Positions 17,787-26,333 of a DNA stretch of 58,789 bases are shown here, piece after piece. Position numbers and translations under genes: made by a program. The number at the start of each line of letters is the position of its first letter. Positions within the stretch are counted from its first letter, which is position 1. Location: contig NZ_QKUF01000034.1 of NCBI RefSeq assembly GCF_003253565.1, positions 1 through 58,789 of the forward strand, written 5' to 3'. Source of the DNA: Thermosporothrix hazakensis. Its GTDB lineage: Bacteria; Chloroflexota; Ktedonobacteria; Ktedonobacterales; Ktedonobacteraceae. The notes beneath the pieces were generated by a model that saw only the letters and a program-made list of their open reading frames with translations, ran no database searches and was not told the DNA's origin.

Positions 17787-18013
17787 AACATTTCTCCTTC
17801 TTCGCCAGATTTGCGGGCTTTTCTGGAATAGCGGGGCTTGGCGCCAATGGTGGTCAGCAAGCTATAAGGCCAAATATAAAAATGGGTGTACGTCTTTGCA
17901 TTGCTCCTGCCCTGCAAGAGTCGATGCAAACGTACACATGTATGAATAAAAGCGCCTTTATTATAACAAACTCTGCTTGCTTTGAATAGTACGCCCGCTT
18001 GCTTATGCCCTGA

Positions 18014-18760
18014 TCAGGAAGGGGATACATTGGTTGGGAGGACAACTTGTTGATAATAGTTGCAAAGATCTGTGAGCACACACTTCTTGCAACGAGGACG
18101 CTCATAGACGCAGATACGCTGTCCATGACGTAGCAATCCTTTGTGAAAGTTGTAGATAACCTGGGCATCCTGAGGCAGCAGGGCCTGTAAGAGGGTGTGA
18201 GCTGCCTCTGCTGAGACCTTTTTTCCAATAAGCCCGAGTCGTATCGAGACACGATGCACGTGTACATCGACGGGGAGTGTTGGCTTGCGGCAACTGAAAA
18301 GCAAGACACAGGCATTGGTTTTAGGGCCTACCCCTTCAAGTTGACCAAGCCAGTTGGATGCAGCTTCCAGTGGCATATCACGCAGGAAATCCAGATTCAG
18401 CGAGCCTTTTTCTTCGGTGATGCGCCGCATAATCGCTTGCAGGCGGGGCGCTTTTTGTTCGGGCCAGTTGACATTAGAGATTACTGCCTCCACTTGCTCG
18501 GTGGGTGCATCGCGGACCGCTTCCCAGGAGCCAAACTGTTTGAGCAGGTTATCATAGGCGGCTGCCGTCTGTTCGTCACGAGTGCGGTGGGACAGAATGA
18601 TATCAACCAGCATGCTCATGGGATCTTTGGTCGGCCAGGGCGCGACACCATAGAACTCGGTCAGGCGGTGCGTGACTTCTAAAGCTTTTTGGGATAGGGC
18701 GGCAATATCGTCTGTGGGATAGCCGTAGTCGGCGGGATTGCGTTGTATTTTTCGCTTCAC
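18014..18760 (-). CDS. Endonuclease III-like DNA glycosylase with Fe-S cluster
   Basis: 248 residues. The helix-hairpin-helix is Leu-Glu-Gly-Val-Gly-Pro-Lys-Thr with catalytic Lys147, and the catalytic Asp165 lies in Pro-Val-Asp-Val-His-Val. Four Cys at 217, 224, 227 and 233 give the Cys-x6-Cys-x2-Cys-x5-Cys [4Fe-4S] pattern. It should excise damaged pyrimidines and nick at abasic sites. Compared with E. coli Nth the segment Leu-Ser-His-Arg-Thr-Arg-Asp replaces Leu-Ser-Ala-Gln-Thr-Thr-Asp, as in thermophile mismatch glycosylases, so specificity may differ from classical Nth. It is a single gene. Confidence 0.88.
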   Translation of the reverse strand: MKRKIQRNPADYGYPTDDIAALSQKALEVTHRLTEFYGVAPWPTKDPMSMLVDIILSHRTRDEQTAAAYDNLLKQFGSWEAVRDAPTEQVEAVISNVNWPEQKAPRLQAIMRRITEEKGSLNLDFLRDMPLEAASNWLGQLEGVGPKTNACVLLFSCRKPTLPVDVHVHRVSIRLGLIGKKVSAEAAHTLLQALLPQDAQVIYNFHKGLLRHGQRICVYERPRCKKCVLTDLCNYYQQVVLPTNVSPS

Positions 18761-18906
18761 TCTCTCGATCCTCCTTAGTTGGTATACGTTGTGGCGGTGC
18801 GGAGGAGTGACATCGGATAGCGATATGAAAACGGAAAAAGATGTACTGCATTACTATGGTGAGAAAAATCATTATTTCTGAGTACGTGAGAAAGTGAAAG
18901 GATAAT

Positions 18907-19287
18907 ATGATACTGGCGCAATGGTTTGTGTCACCGCTCACGCAAGCAATGGATACTTTCCTCTGGTTCGCCGAACAGATCCCGGATGAACGGCAACGCT
19001 GATACAAAAATGCCTGGAGAATAGAGTGTACAGCGGCAGGATTTTCCCCTCTTGTGCCAAAAACGCTTGTCTTATTGCAGAACTATCCGGGTTATCCGAT
19101 ACCTCGGGAAACGACCTGTAGCAGTCGCAGTATGGCAGCAGATGCAGGATCCAGAGAGTCGTTTTACTGATAGAGGCATAGCGTGGCTGCAAGCAAGGAG
19201 CGCTTGCCCATGAAGTGCTAAGGCGTGGGATCAGTTGAGGGAGCAGCTCAATTGGGGATCCATATCGCTTCACTGGTTGATGAGAAA
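18907..19287 (+). pseudogene. Decayed coding region, possibly DinB-like
   Basis: This lies within a ~640-base gap. A 31-codon frame from ATG 18907 (ending Phe-Ala-Glu-Gln-Ile-Pro-Asp-Glu-Arg) stops at 19002. After frame changes, a stretch from about 19137 reads Asp-Pro-Glu-Ser-Arg-Phe-Thr-Asp-Arg-Gly, then after a stop Trp-Asp-Gln-Leu-Arg-Glu-Gln-Leu-Asn-Trp. These fragments look like real protein broken by stops and shifts. Their order recalls DinB-family metalloenzymes, but this is weak. The rest of the gap (18761-18906 and 19288-19369) shows nothing. Confidence 0.35.
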
Positions 19288-19369
19288 GCCGCAATAGACA
19301 CTGGACATATGCAACGGTCCTGCTTCTGGGATATTGCTATCATACGTCAGCCATTGCATTGAAAAGCAT

Positions 19370-19396
19370 GCAGGCAGCCATAGAGAGGCTGCCTGC
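19370..19396 (-). terminator. Hairpin after the methyltransferase gene
   Basis: A perfect 10-bp GCAGGCAGCC/GGCTGCCTGC stem with a 7-base loop lies 7 bases beyond the minus-strand stop; a short T-run (TTTT) follows. Confidence 0.7.
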
Positions 19397-19403
19397 ACCA
19401 CGC

Positions 19404-19874
19404 TTACCTGGTTGGCAGCCAGCGAGGAACGCTCTCTTTGTACTGACGATACTCGTCCCCGAACTGCTGCTCAAGCACTTTTTCCTCCTGATCGATGACG
19501 CCAATATTGATGAATTTGAGGACCACTGGCAGGAGGGCAAGCGGCCAGATGCGGTTGAGAAGGACAGAGAGCCCGATATAGAGCGCTGTCATGCCAACGT
19601 AGATAGGATTACGGCTCAGTCGATAGGGGCCCTCAACAACCAGGGTGGTTGTTGGCTCACTGTGTGCGGGTGATGTGTTCGCCTGACGCATGGCTTTTAA
19701 CGAGAGTAGCCCGACCGCGCCTCCAACCCCGAGCAGGATGCCGCCAACGAAGGTGCGGAAACTTCGCGGAAAAAGCCGGAGCGGCAACCAGGAATCCAGA
19801 TACATACCCAGGGCAAAAGCTCCACCATAGACGAGGGGTGGCGGCGCTAGAATTTCTCGTGTTTCCTTTTTCAT
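19404..19874 (-). CDS. Isoprenylcysteine carboxyl methyltransferase-like (PEMT/ICMT) membrane protein
   Basis: 156 residues with three to four hydrophobic helices (about 15-35, 40-60, 85-125). The family signature is Gly-Pro-Tyr-Arg-Leu-Ser-Arg-Asn-Pro-Ile-Tyr, followed near the C terminus by Glu-Glu-x-x-Leu...Phe-Gly-Asp-Glu-Tyr-x-x-Tyr and Val-Pro-Arg-Trp. These positions bind S-adenosylmethionine and the membrane substrate. Bacterial members methylate lipids, thiols or unknown small molecules; the substrate here is unknown. The gene is upstream of nothing co-directional within 100 bases, so it is probably monocistronic. Confidence 0.85.
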   Translation of the reverse strand: MKKETREILAPPPLVYGGAFALGMYLDSWLPLRLFPRSFRTFVGGILLGVGGAVGLLSLKAMRQANTSPAHSEPTTTLVVEGPYRLSRNPIYVGMTALYIGLSVLLNRIWPLALLPVVLKFINIGVIDQEEKVLEQQFGDEYRQYKESVPRWLPTR

Positions 19875-19989
19875 AGGGCTCCTTTCACGATGTCCTGTGA
19901 AGATATCACTTCACAGGTGTGTTTTCCTTGTTGATGCCTTTCTCTTTAAGGTACGTTCTTCAGGAAAAAACGGTTTTCTCGTTCAGGGT

Positions 19990-21483
19990 TTAGCCCTTTT
20001 CTGGATCTTGCCAGTGCAACCAGAGCAGCGCGTTATAGAGCTGGGTTCTCCAGACGGACCAGGAGTGATAGCCTTTCTGCACGTCAAGGGTATAGGTGAT
20101 GTGGTATTTCTTAAGTAATTGCACAAATTGCTGTGCATAGGTGTAATAAGGCTGATCTTTGGTCGCTGCACCAACATAGAAGCGGATATTCCAGGCCTCT
20201 TTTTTGTTGGGCAGGATCAGTTGCGGGCTGTTTGCCTGCATTAACTTTTGATCCTTGTTCCAGATGTCTCCCTCTGCCTTATAGTAGCCTCCAAGCGTGA
20301 TAACGGTGCCGAAGAGTTCAGGGTGATGTACCCCGATGTTGGTTGCTCCATAGCCGCCCATTGAAAGGCCTCCGATTGCTCTATGCTCACTATCAGCCTC
20401 TGTACGGTATTTGCTATCAACATAGGGGACCAGATCTTTGACAATAAAATCCTCCATGTTCTGATTGTGGGCTGTGTTGGCCCATTCGCTAGGAGGGCCC
20501 GGACGGCCATTCCCATCAGGGAAGACCATAATCAGGTTATGGATCTGGCCCAGATTGATAAGCGTATTAGCCGATTCGACGGCGCTTCCTGCCTGAATCC
20601 AGTCTATCTGTCGTCCGGGCGCTCCGTGAAGCAGGTAGAGGACCGGATAGGAGAGTTGAGCCCCTTCCTTTGTGTAGTAGGAAGGCGGCAGGTAGATCAT
20701 AAATGTGCGGCGCTGCCCTTGAAGCGACTTACTGATGACCGAATCTTGAAGTACAGTTCCGGCAACGGCAGATCCCTCGCCTCCTTTCCCTGTCTGTGGG
20801 GGTTTATGCAGTCCGACGTCTGGCGCGAAAAGGAAAAGCGAAACCGATTGGCTGGAAAGGTAGATCAGGAGCACCAGGAAGAGCGCTGCCGTCCATTTCC
20901 CGAGCAGAGAGAGTGCCGGATGCGTCTGTTGTGCGGCTCGAAGCTCGATCTGTTTGTGTCTGCGCTCCTCCCAGTTTCGCGCCCATTGTATGTCCCGCTT
21001 TTGGGCCTGCTCAATCCCGAAGTTGTAGACCCGTTTGGCAAGCGTGTAGCAGGGATCAAGGAGTACCTCGCCGACCACCTGACCGACGGCGGAGCCAATA
21101 AAGGCGCTGAGGAGAGCAAGGGCGCTCATAATAAGTGCGGTCTGGATAAATGCCTGCTGATCGAGCGGTAAGAGGTGCCCGCCCGGGTCTCGTTGGGGTT
21201 GAAGCTGTTCCTGAAGAAAGGGAATCAGGTAGCTCTGGGCAAACACAAGGCCTGAACCGAGGATTGCGCCACCTTTGCGCCTGAAGAGAATAGTCGCAAG
21301 CAGTCCACTCAATGCGGTGAGCGCTAGCATCGCTGTCAGCAGAGACCGTTGCGGATCAAGGCCGACAGTCAATAGCGCCGTGATAATACGATCCTGAAAG
21401 TGATACGTCACCAGAAGAGAGCCTAGCAGGAGCGCCAGCAAGAATGTGAGTGTCTGTGGCACTATGAGCAAAAGTTTTCGCAT
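19990..21483 (-). CDS. Membrane-anchored esterase (alpha/beta hydrolase, esterase D type)
   Basis: 497 residues from ATG 21483; in-frame sequence upstream to 21801 overlaps a repeat region and is not convincing. The N-terminal part has about four membrane helices (5-25, 42-62, 100-140, 190-210) with a charged cytoplasmic segment (145-185). The C-terminal ~260 residues are a putative-esterase domain: Leu-Leu-His-Gly-Ala-Pro-Gly (oxyanion loop), nucleophile Ser in Gly-Leu-Ser-Met-Gly-Gly, and a late His in Gly-Tyr-His-Ser-Trp. The domain resembles enterochelin esterase, mycolyltransferase and S-formylglutathione hydrolase. It probably faces outside and hydrolyses or transfers acyl esters; the substrate is unknown. 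Confidence 0.85.
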   Translation of the reverse strand: MRKLLLIVPQTLTFLLALLLGSLLVTYHFQDRIITALLTVGLDPQRSLLTAMLALTALSGLLATILFRRKGGAILGSGLVFAQSYLIPFLQEQLQPQRDPGGHLLPLDQQAFIQTALIMSALALLSAFIGSAVGQVVGEVLLDPCYTLAKRVYNFGIEQAQKRDIQWARNWEERRHKQIELRAAQQTHPALSLLGKWTAALFLVLLIYLSSQSVSLFLFAPDVGLHKPPQTGKGGEGSAVAGTVLQDSVISKSLQGQRRTFMIYLPPSYYTKEGAQLSYPVLYLLHGAPGRQIDWIQAGSAVESANTLINLGQIHNLIMVFPDGNGRPGPPSEWANTAHNQNMEDFIVKDLVPYVDSKYRTEADSEHRAIGGLSMGGYGATNIGVHHPELFGTVITLGGYYKAEGDIWNKDQKLMQANSPQLILPNKKEAWNIRFYVGAATKDQPYYTYAQQFVQLLKKYHITYTLDVQKGYHSWSVWRTQLYNALLWLHWQDPEKG

Positions 21484-21564
21484 ACATATTTTGTCCTGTA
21501 ATGAAGCTTGTGGTAGAGAGTTCATCCTGTGGTTCAGAGCATACGCTTTTTTGCGCTGAAATGA

Positions 21565-21722
21565 ATGCCCCCGCAGGAGGTAATCACACCCCTCTTGAGA
21601 GGGGGTCTGTTCTGTGCCTGTGAACCGCTGAGAGGGCTCCGCATCCACTTGAGAAGGGCATTGAAACGATAAGGCTCTGCAATACTCCTGTGGGGGCGGA
21701 AACCCCCCTTCAGAGGCATTAC
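21565..21722. repeat. Structured repeat block in the divergent intergenic region
   Basis: The 394-base gap 21484-21877 contains an element beginning AATGCCCCC and ending GAGGCATT. Inside are a C/G hairpin (ACCCCTC/GAGGGGGT) and a second (GGGGG/CCCCC). Two degenerate direct copies of a ~33-base unit lie at 21635-21668 and 21673-21704; each starts GGCTC(C/T)GCA and ends near GAAAC. It could be a MITE-like element or a structured leader RNA. It lies upstream of the esterase start. Confidence 0.4.
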
Positions 21723-21877
21723 AGAAGAAAGAACACATGCTACTCTTCTGGTACGGAACGAAAACGACGTTCCCTATGAACGTGAATTGAAGAGATATCA
21801 CGGCTTGCAGCTTGGTGCAGTTGCCTTATAGATATTCTGATACTCTGATGTTAGTTGGTGATACGAGGTATGCAAAA

Positions 21878-22960
21878 ATGTATGAGATGCAACATAGTCA
21901 ACCGCTCATTCCTTCTTTTATGGCTCCTTCCTCGGTGCTGACTTTACCGGAGCGAACACGCTCAACCAGCCTCGACGAAAAAGGACGTGCTTATGTATTA
22001 ACATGCGCTTATGGATATAACTCTATTGTGTATTTTGGTCTGCGTCGCGAGAAGCAGTGTTTCTTTTCTCCTTCGGGGCTGGCATATATCAGTTATGCAG
22101 TTGAAAAGGTAGCTTTCGCGAAAGTCGCGATTGTAGTTGGTGATCCTGTCGGGCCGCTAGATGAGATTCCTGCTGTGTTGAATGCCTTTCACTCATACTG
22201 CCATGAACGTGGATGGTTGCTTGCTTTCTGGCAGGCGCGGGCTGAACTGGTGCCGCTCTATCGGCGGGCCGGGATGCGTTGTCTGAAGATTGGTGAAGAT
22301 GCTGTTTTGCAGCTTGACAAATTTACCTTGAAGGGGGGCGCAATCGCGAATGTGCGCACCTCGCGACGACGGGCGGAGAAAGAGGGCGTGTATGTACGCT
22401 TTTATCAGGGGAGCATTATTGAGGAGCACTGCCTTGACCAGGTGAAAAGTATCTCTCAGTGCTGGCTTGAGCACAAGGGTGGTCATGAAATGGGGTTCAG
22501 CATGGGGCATCTGGAGGCTGCTTTACATGATCCCGAGCAGGTACTTGCGCTGGCAATTGACCAGAAGGACAAAGTGCATGGCTTCGTCTCGTTTGTGCCC
22601 ATTTACGGACGCAATGGGTGGGGGCTGGATCTGATGCGGCGCGCTGATGATATGATCCCCGGTACGATGGAGCTCCTGATTACGGCTGCGATCGAGCATT
22701 TCAGAGAGCGGGGGGCAAAGATGATGAGCCTGGGTTTAGCACCTCTGTGCAATATGAGTGGTGAGGAGAAGACCCGGCTTGAGCGCTGGATTGATGCTTT
22801 GGTGACGCGCTATGGAAATCTGGGGCATGCTCGTTCCCTTGTCTCTTTTAAGAAGAAGTTCCACCCTATCTGGGAGAGCCGCTATCTGGTGTTCCCGCAT
22901 CGGCGACAACTTCCCTATATTGGCTATGCCTTGCAGAAAATTCATGAGCGGGATGAATAG
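21878..22960 (+). CDS. DUF2156 protein (phosphatidylglycerol lysyltransferase-like catalytic domain)
   Basis: About 360 residues without membrane helices. The sequence matches the GNAT-like C-terminal domain of MprF/DUF2156 proteins: Val-Gly-Asp-Pro-Val-Gly, an Arg-Arg-x-Gly-Met segment, the Asn-Val-Arg-Thr-Ser-Arg-Arg-Arg-Ala region and the Leu-Asp-Leu-Met-Arg-Arg motif, followed by a Lys-Lys-Lys-Phe-His-Pro near the end. In MprF this domain moves an aminoacyl group from tRNA to lipid; a soluble stand-alone form may aminoacylate another acceptor. ATG 21878 has GAGG nine bases upstream; in-frame starts at 21812 and 21848 are alternatives. The nearby two-component genes face the same way. Confidence 0.8.
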   Translation: MYEMQHSQPLIPSFMAPSSVLTLPERTRSTSLDEKGRAYVLTCAYGYNSIVYFGLRREKQCFFSPSGLAYISYAVEKVAFAKVAIVVGDPVGPLDEIPAVLNAFHSYCHERGWLLAFWQARAELVPLYRRAGMRCLKIGEDAVLQLDKFTLKGGAIANVRTSRRRAEKEGVYVRFYQGSIIEEHCLDQVKSISQCWLEHKGGHEMGFSMGHLEAALHDPEQVLALAIDQKDKVHGFVSFVPIYGRNGWGLDLMRRADDMIPGTMELLITAAIEHFRERGAKMMSLGLAPLCNMSGEEKTRLERWIDALVTRYGNLGHARSLVSFKKKFHPIWESRYLVFPHRRQLPYIGYALQKIHERDE

Positions 22961-22966
22961 ATTTCA

Positions 22967-22989
22967 TATAGCATTCTTTATGCTATACT
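22967..22989 (+). promoter_or_regulatory. Palindrome containing a -10 box before the kinase
   Basis: TATAGCAT and ATGCTATA flank a 5-base loop, and the right arm runs into TATACT (22984-22989), a good -10 sequence 65 bases before the kinase ATG. No clear -35 is visible, so a bound activator is possible. Confidence 0.35.
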
Positions 22990-23053
22990 GAAAGGAAAAC
23001 TGGTACAGGCGATTTGAGTGCCCTTTGCTTTTCCTTAATTAAAGAAGTGCTGT

Positions 23054-24583
23054 ATGATACATACCAGGATGCAACAGTTGACCCGCCATTTTGCAGCCCT
23101 TCTTGGGCGTCTGCAATGGAAATTGACGCTCTCATATGCGTTGACTACAACGATAACCCTGCTGATCTTTGAGGTGCTCGGTATCCTCATTATTGGCGGA
23201 CTACTGATTAATCGGTATCCGCAATTATTGGAGAATGATCTTAAAAAGAGTGCAGAGGTGATGAAGGGGTATCCTCCGGGCGCATTTGTCTACCCGCAAC
23301 GCCATATTAATTTGAACGAAACACTGGCAAATATCAACAAGAGTTATCAACGTCCTTATATTAATCCCGGCACCGATGTCAGCGTGTCACTGGTCGTCGA
23401 GCCAGGTGTTACCGCGCTGATTGATCCCGGAGGCCGTGTGCTGGCGACCAGTGATGTTGAAGGCAAGTTAGGTGTACAGCAAGGAAGCTCTATTCAACAT
23501 TATCTTCCTTCGGGTGGAATGGCAATCTTCTTAACGGCATTAAATGGGCATACTCTGGCCAATTATGTAACCGTGGAGGGATCTGATGAGGTTATTCTTG
23601 CGGCAACGCCGGTTCTGAACAAATATCACAAGGTAGTTGCTGTGCTCTTAACACAACAGGCAATCCCATCCCTGGGGAAGGTGCTTTATACCATGATACC
23701 GCTGATTGGGCCCAGTCTGATTCTCGCCACGATTATGGCGGTTCTGGGTGGTTGTGTGGTTGGTTTCTTTGTGTCGCGCTGGTTTACCTCCCGGTTTCAG
23801 AAGATGCAGGGGATCTCGGCCCGATGGAGTCGGGGAGATTTTTCGCATTTCATCAAGGATAAGGCCAATGACGAGATAGGTCAGCTCTCTTTGCAGTTGA
23901 ATTCAATGGCCCGGCAGCTCGATGAGCTGCTTCACACCCGACAGCGGATCGCCACGCTTGAGGAGCGTAACCGTCTGGCGCGCGATCTGCATGATAGCAT
24001 CAAACAGCAACTGTTCGCCATTTCAATGCAGATTGCCAGTGCTCAAACCTTGATTGAGAGTGACGTTGCGCAGACAAAAGAGCGGCTCAACGATGTGGAT
24101 AGGCTGGTGAATCAGTCACAACAGGAACTCGAGACACTGATCTATCAGCTTCGTCCGGTTCCTCTGGCAGAAAAGAAACTGGTTGATGCCTTGCGCGAGT
24201 ACAGTGAGCGTTGGGCCGGTCAGCATAAGATCCGCGTGGAGCTCTCGTTTGAGGATGAGATTGCGCTGCCCCTGCTCGCTGAGGAAACATTCTTCCGTAT
24301 TGCACAGGAAGCGCTTGCCAATGTATGGAGACATAGCAAGGCAACGCGTGTGCTGATTCGACTGTTCTGTGAGCAGGATGAAGCGATTATGGAGATCAGT
24401 GATAATGGCAAGGGCTTCCATGTGAAAGATTTACCTAAGCGCGGAATTGGTTTGTACTCAATGCAGGAGCGTGTCGAGGCGATTGGCGGGCATTTTGTGC
24501 TAAAAAGTAGCCCGGGAAAGGGAACGACGATCAGGGTGGCAGTTAAGCTGGTGAAAAGTTCGCTTATCCCGGGAAGCCTGTAG
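23054..24583 (+). CDS. NarL-family membrane sensor histidine kinase
   Basis: 509 residues. Two membrane helices (about 28-52 and 213-240) bracket a ~160-residue extracellular sensing domain. A HAMP linker follows (241-294), then a HisKA_3 domain with His313 in Arg-Asp-Leu-His-Asp-Ser-Ile and an HATPase domain with Asp-Asn-Gly-Lys-Gly and Gly-Ile-Gly-Leu. This is the NarX/DesK/LiaS type of kinase that pairs with LuxR-type regulators, and the next gene is such a regulator. The extracellular signal is not recognisable. GAAG-rich sequence precedes the ATG. Confidence 0.92.
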   Translation: MIHTRMQQLTRHFAALLGRLQWKLTLSYALTTTITLLIFEVLGILIIGGLLINRYPQLLENDLKKSAEVMKGYPPGAFVYPQRHINLNETLANINKSYQRPYINPGTDVSVSLVVEPGVTALIDPGGRVLATSDVEGKLGVQQGSSIQHYLPSGGMAIFLTALNGHTLANYVTVEGSDEVILAATPVLNKYHKVVAVLLTQQAIPSLGKVLYTMIPLIGPSLILATIMAVLGGCVVGFFVSRWFTSRFQKMQGISARWSRGDFSHFIKDKANDEIGQLSLQLNSMARQLDELLHTRQRIATLEERNRLARDLHDSIKQQLFAISMQIASAQTLIESDVAQTKERLNDVDRLVNQSQQELETLIYQLRPVPLAEKKLVDALREYSERWAGQHKIRVELSFEDEIALPLLAEETFFRIAQEALANVWRHSKATRVLIRLFCEQDEAIMEISDNGKGFHVKDLPKRGIGLYSMQERVEAIGGHFVLKSSPGKGTTIRVAVKLVKSSLIPGSL

Positions 24584-24636
24584 TGCTGGAGAAAGGAGGG
24601 CCACATCCTGCTTGTCGTGCGGGATGCGGGTTTGAT

Positions 24637-25308
24637 ATGGCAGAACAGAATGTTGAATCCATCAGGGTGATGCTGGTTGATGATCATAGTATTGTGCGTC
24701 AGGGGATACGAGTTTTTCTCGATGCGCAGGCTGATATTGACGTGGTAGGTGAGGCTGAGTCTGGCGAAGAGGCGCTCAGGCAGGTGGTCGACCTTGTGCC
24801 CGACGTCGTGTTGATGGATCTGGCAATGCCGGGGATGAATGGTGTTGAGGTGACACGACAGGTAAAGCGGCTGAGCCCTCATTCTCAGATTGTCGTGTTA
24901 ACCTCGTATCATGATGATGAATACATTTTCCCTGCATTACGAGCGGGAGCGCTCTCGTATATTCTCAAAAATGTGAATGCACGCGAGCTGGCTGATGCTG
25001 TCCGTAAGGCGGCGAAGGGTGAATCCGTTCTTCATCCTCGGGTGGCGGCGCGTGTGGTGCAGGAAGTGCGCGGTGAACGCAATGGTGCTCCCAATCTCTT
25101 TACCGAACTGAGCGAGCGTGAGCTTGAGGTGTTGCGCCTGATAGCAAATGGCTATTCAAATGCTCAGATTGCCGCTGAGCTTGTCATTAGTGAGCAAACG
25201 GTGAAGGGCCATGTCAGCAATATTCTGAGTAAATTGCATATAGCCGATAGAACACAGGCGGCTGTCTGTGCATGGCAGCAGGGCCTTGTGCGTCGCGCTG
25301 ATGAATAG
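24637..25308 (+). CDS. NarL/LuxR-family response regulator
   Basis: 223 residues from ATG 24637; a GTG at 24583 overlapping the kinase TAG (TAGTG) would add 18 atypical residues and cannot be excluded. The receiver has Asp-Asp-His near residue 15, the phospho-acceptor Asp61 (Leu-Met-Asp-Leu-Ala-Met-Pro-Gly) and the conserved Lys near 111. The C terminus is a LuxR helix-turn-helix (Glu-Leu-Ser-Glu-Arg-Glu-Leu-Glu-Val-Leu ... Thr-Val-Lys-Gly-His-Val). Phosphorylation by the adjacent kinase should control DNA binding. Targets are unknown; the genes downstream may be among them. Confidence 0.92.
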   Translation: MAEQNVESIRVMLVDDHSIVRQGIRVFLDAQADIDVVGEAESGEEALRQVVDLVPDVVLMDLAMPGMNGVEVTRQVKRLSPHSQIVVLTSYHDDEYIFPALRAGALSYILKNVNARELADAVRKAAKGESVLHPRVAARVVQEVRGERNGAPNLFTELSERELEVLRLIANGYSNAQIAAELVISEQTVKGHVSNILSKLHIADRTQAAVCAWQQGLVRRADE

Positions 25309-25403
25309 CGGATGCAAGGCCAGCGAGTCGTAACGTTTTTTCCCTCCGAGCCGTGAAGGAAGTAGCCGCTTACTGTTTCCAGAAATGCAGATGGAGGGTT
25401 CCT

Positions 25404-26222
25404 ATGGCCACAAAGGTAGTGCCTGCTCTGGTGCAAGAGAAGTTAGAAGCGTTTGAGCATCTCTTGCCTGAATTTGAGACATGTTTCCGGTTCGTACAAG
25501 ATGTGCACGGTCAGAAACGCTTTTCCACGTGTTCGGTCTCGGATGTGGTCTTTTATCTTCACGCCCGCTGGATCTGCGACTGTAAAGGATACTTGTTGAG
25601 TGTGCCACGTACGACAAAGATGTATGAAGGGAAGCTTTGTCTTGAGCTGCTGCGCGATTGGCAGCTCAAGGAGGATACGGCATCGGTCGTTGATTTCTTA
25701 CAGCGCCGGCTTGATCTGATGCCGTTCGCTGAATTGACCAGGCAGATTCATGAAGTGCAATGTCGGCAGGGAGAACATGGACTTGGAGAGCGGCTATTTC
25801 ACGGTCGCCTGGTTTTGCTAAATCGCTGTATGAATTTGATGCAGGCGCTTGAGACGCTTTTTACCCTTCCAGAGCCCGAGCTATTGCAACAGGTACGACA
25901 GGCCTGTGAGCGCTATGGCCATACACCGGAACAGATCGAACAGCAACTGGCACAGATGGAGTCTCCTCTGTTTGCCTTTGTGCCTCATCAGGTGCTTGCG
26001 CAGCAAAATATGATGGTGATGAATCGTCTGGGAACGGAGATCATGTCGCGGGGCTCTGATCTCCCGGGGCAGCGTTCATGGCGTGTGTTGCCCGCTCAGG
26101 AGCCGCTCACACCCTTTGCCGAGCATCTGTTTCCTGCCTATCAAGAACTGGTGGCTCCCTATCATAATAACATCATGGAACACCATTTCGCTGATCCTCT
26201 TGAGCGTCAGGCCTCACAATAA
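25404..26222 (+). CDS. Hypothetical protein
   Basis: 272 residues from the ATG at 25404, which has GGAGG five bases upstream. The sequence is mostly helical and soluble, with several Cys in the first 80 residues (Cys-Ser-Val, Ile-Cys-Asp-Cys-Lys) that do not form a standard zinc motif. I recognise no family. It lies about 95 bases after the response regulator on the same strand, with a terminator-like hairpin behind it, so it could be in the same transcript or controlled by that regulator. Confidence 0.6.
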   Translation: MATKVVPALVQEKLEAFEHLLPEFETCFRFVQDVHGQKRFSTCSVSDVVFYLHARWICDCKGYLLSVPRTTKMYEGKLCLELLRDWQLKEDTASVVDFLQRRLDLMPFAELTRQIHEVQCRQGEHGLGERLFHGRLVLLNRCMNLMQALETLFTLPEPELLQQVRQACERYGHTPEQIEQQLAQMESPLFAFVPHQVLAQQNMMVMNRLGTEIMSRGSDLPGQRSWRVLPAQEPLTPFAEHLFPAYQELVAPYHNNIMEHHFADPLERQASQ

Positions 26223-26276
26223 GTCTCCCGGGCTCTCATTGCATCTCTGCTTGAGGGCGAGTATCATCTTAATAGA

Positions 26277-26308
26277 AAGGGAAAGGCCTATCTGTGAGCC
26301 TTTCCCTT
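26277..26308 (+). terminator. Hairpin between the hypothetical gene and the first YjbQ gene
   Basis: An 11-bp stem AAGGGAAAGGC/GCCTTTCCCTT with a 10-base loop lies 55 bases after the stop. No T-run follows, and it ends 25 bases before the next ATG, so it may act in the leader of the next gene. Confidence 0.5.
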
Positions 26309-26333
26309 ACCCTTGATTCAAGGAGACTGGGAG

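Noticed and set aside
18938..19294. 118-codon minus-strand frame in the gap before endonuclease III
   Set aside because: No ribosome-binding site, and the plus-strand fragments there read more like protein.
20383..21171. Plus-strand frame of 262 codons
   Set aside because: Antisense to the esterase gene, no ribosome-binding site, unlikely composition.
21635..21704. CRISPR array
   Set aside because: Only two poorly matching copies, a 4-base gap instead of a spacer, and no cas genes.
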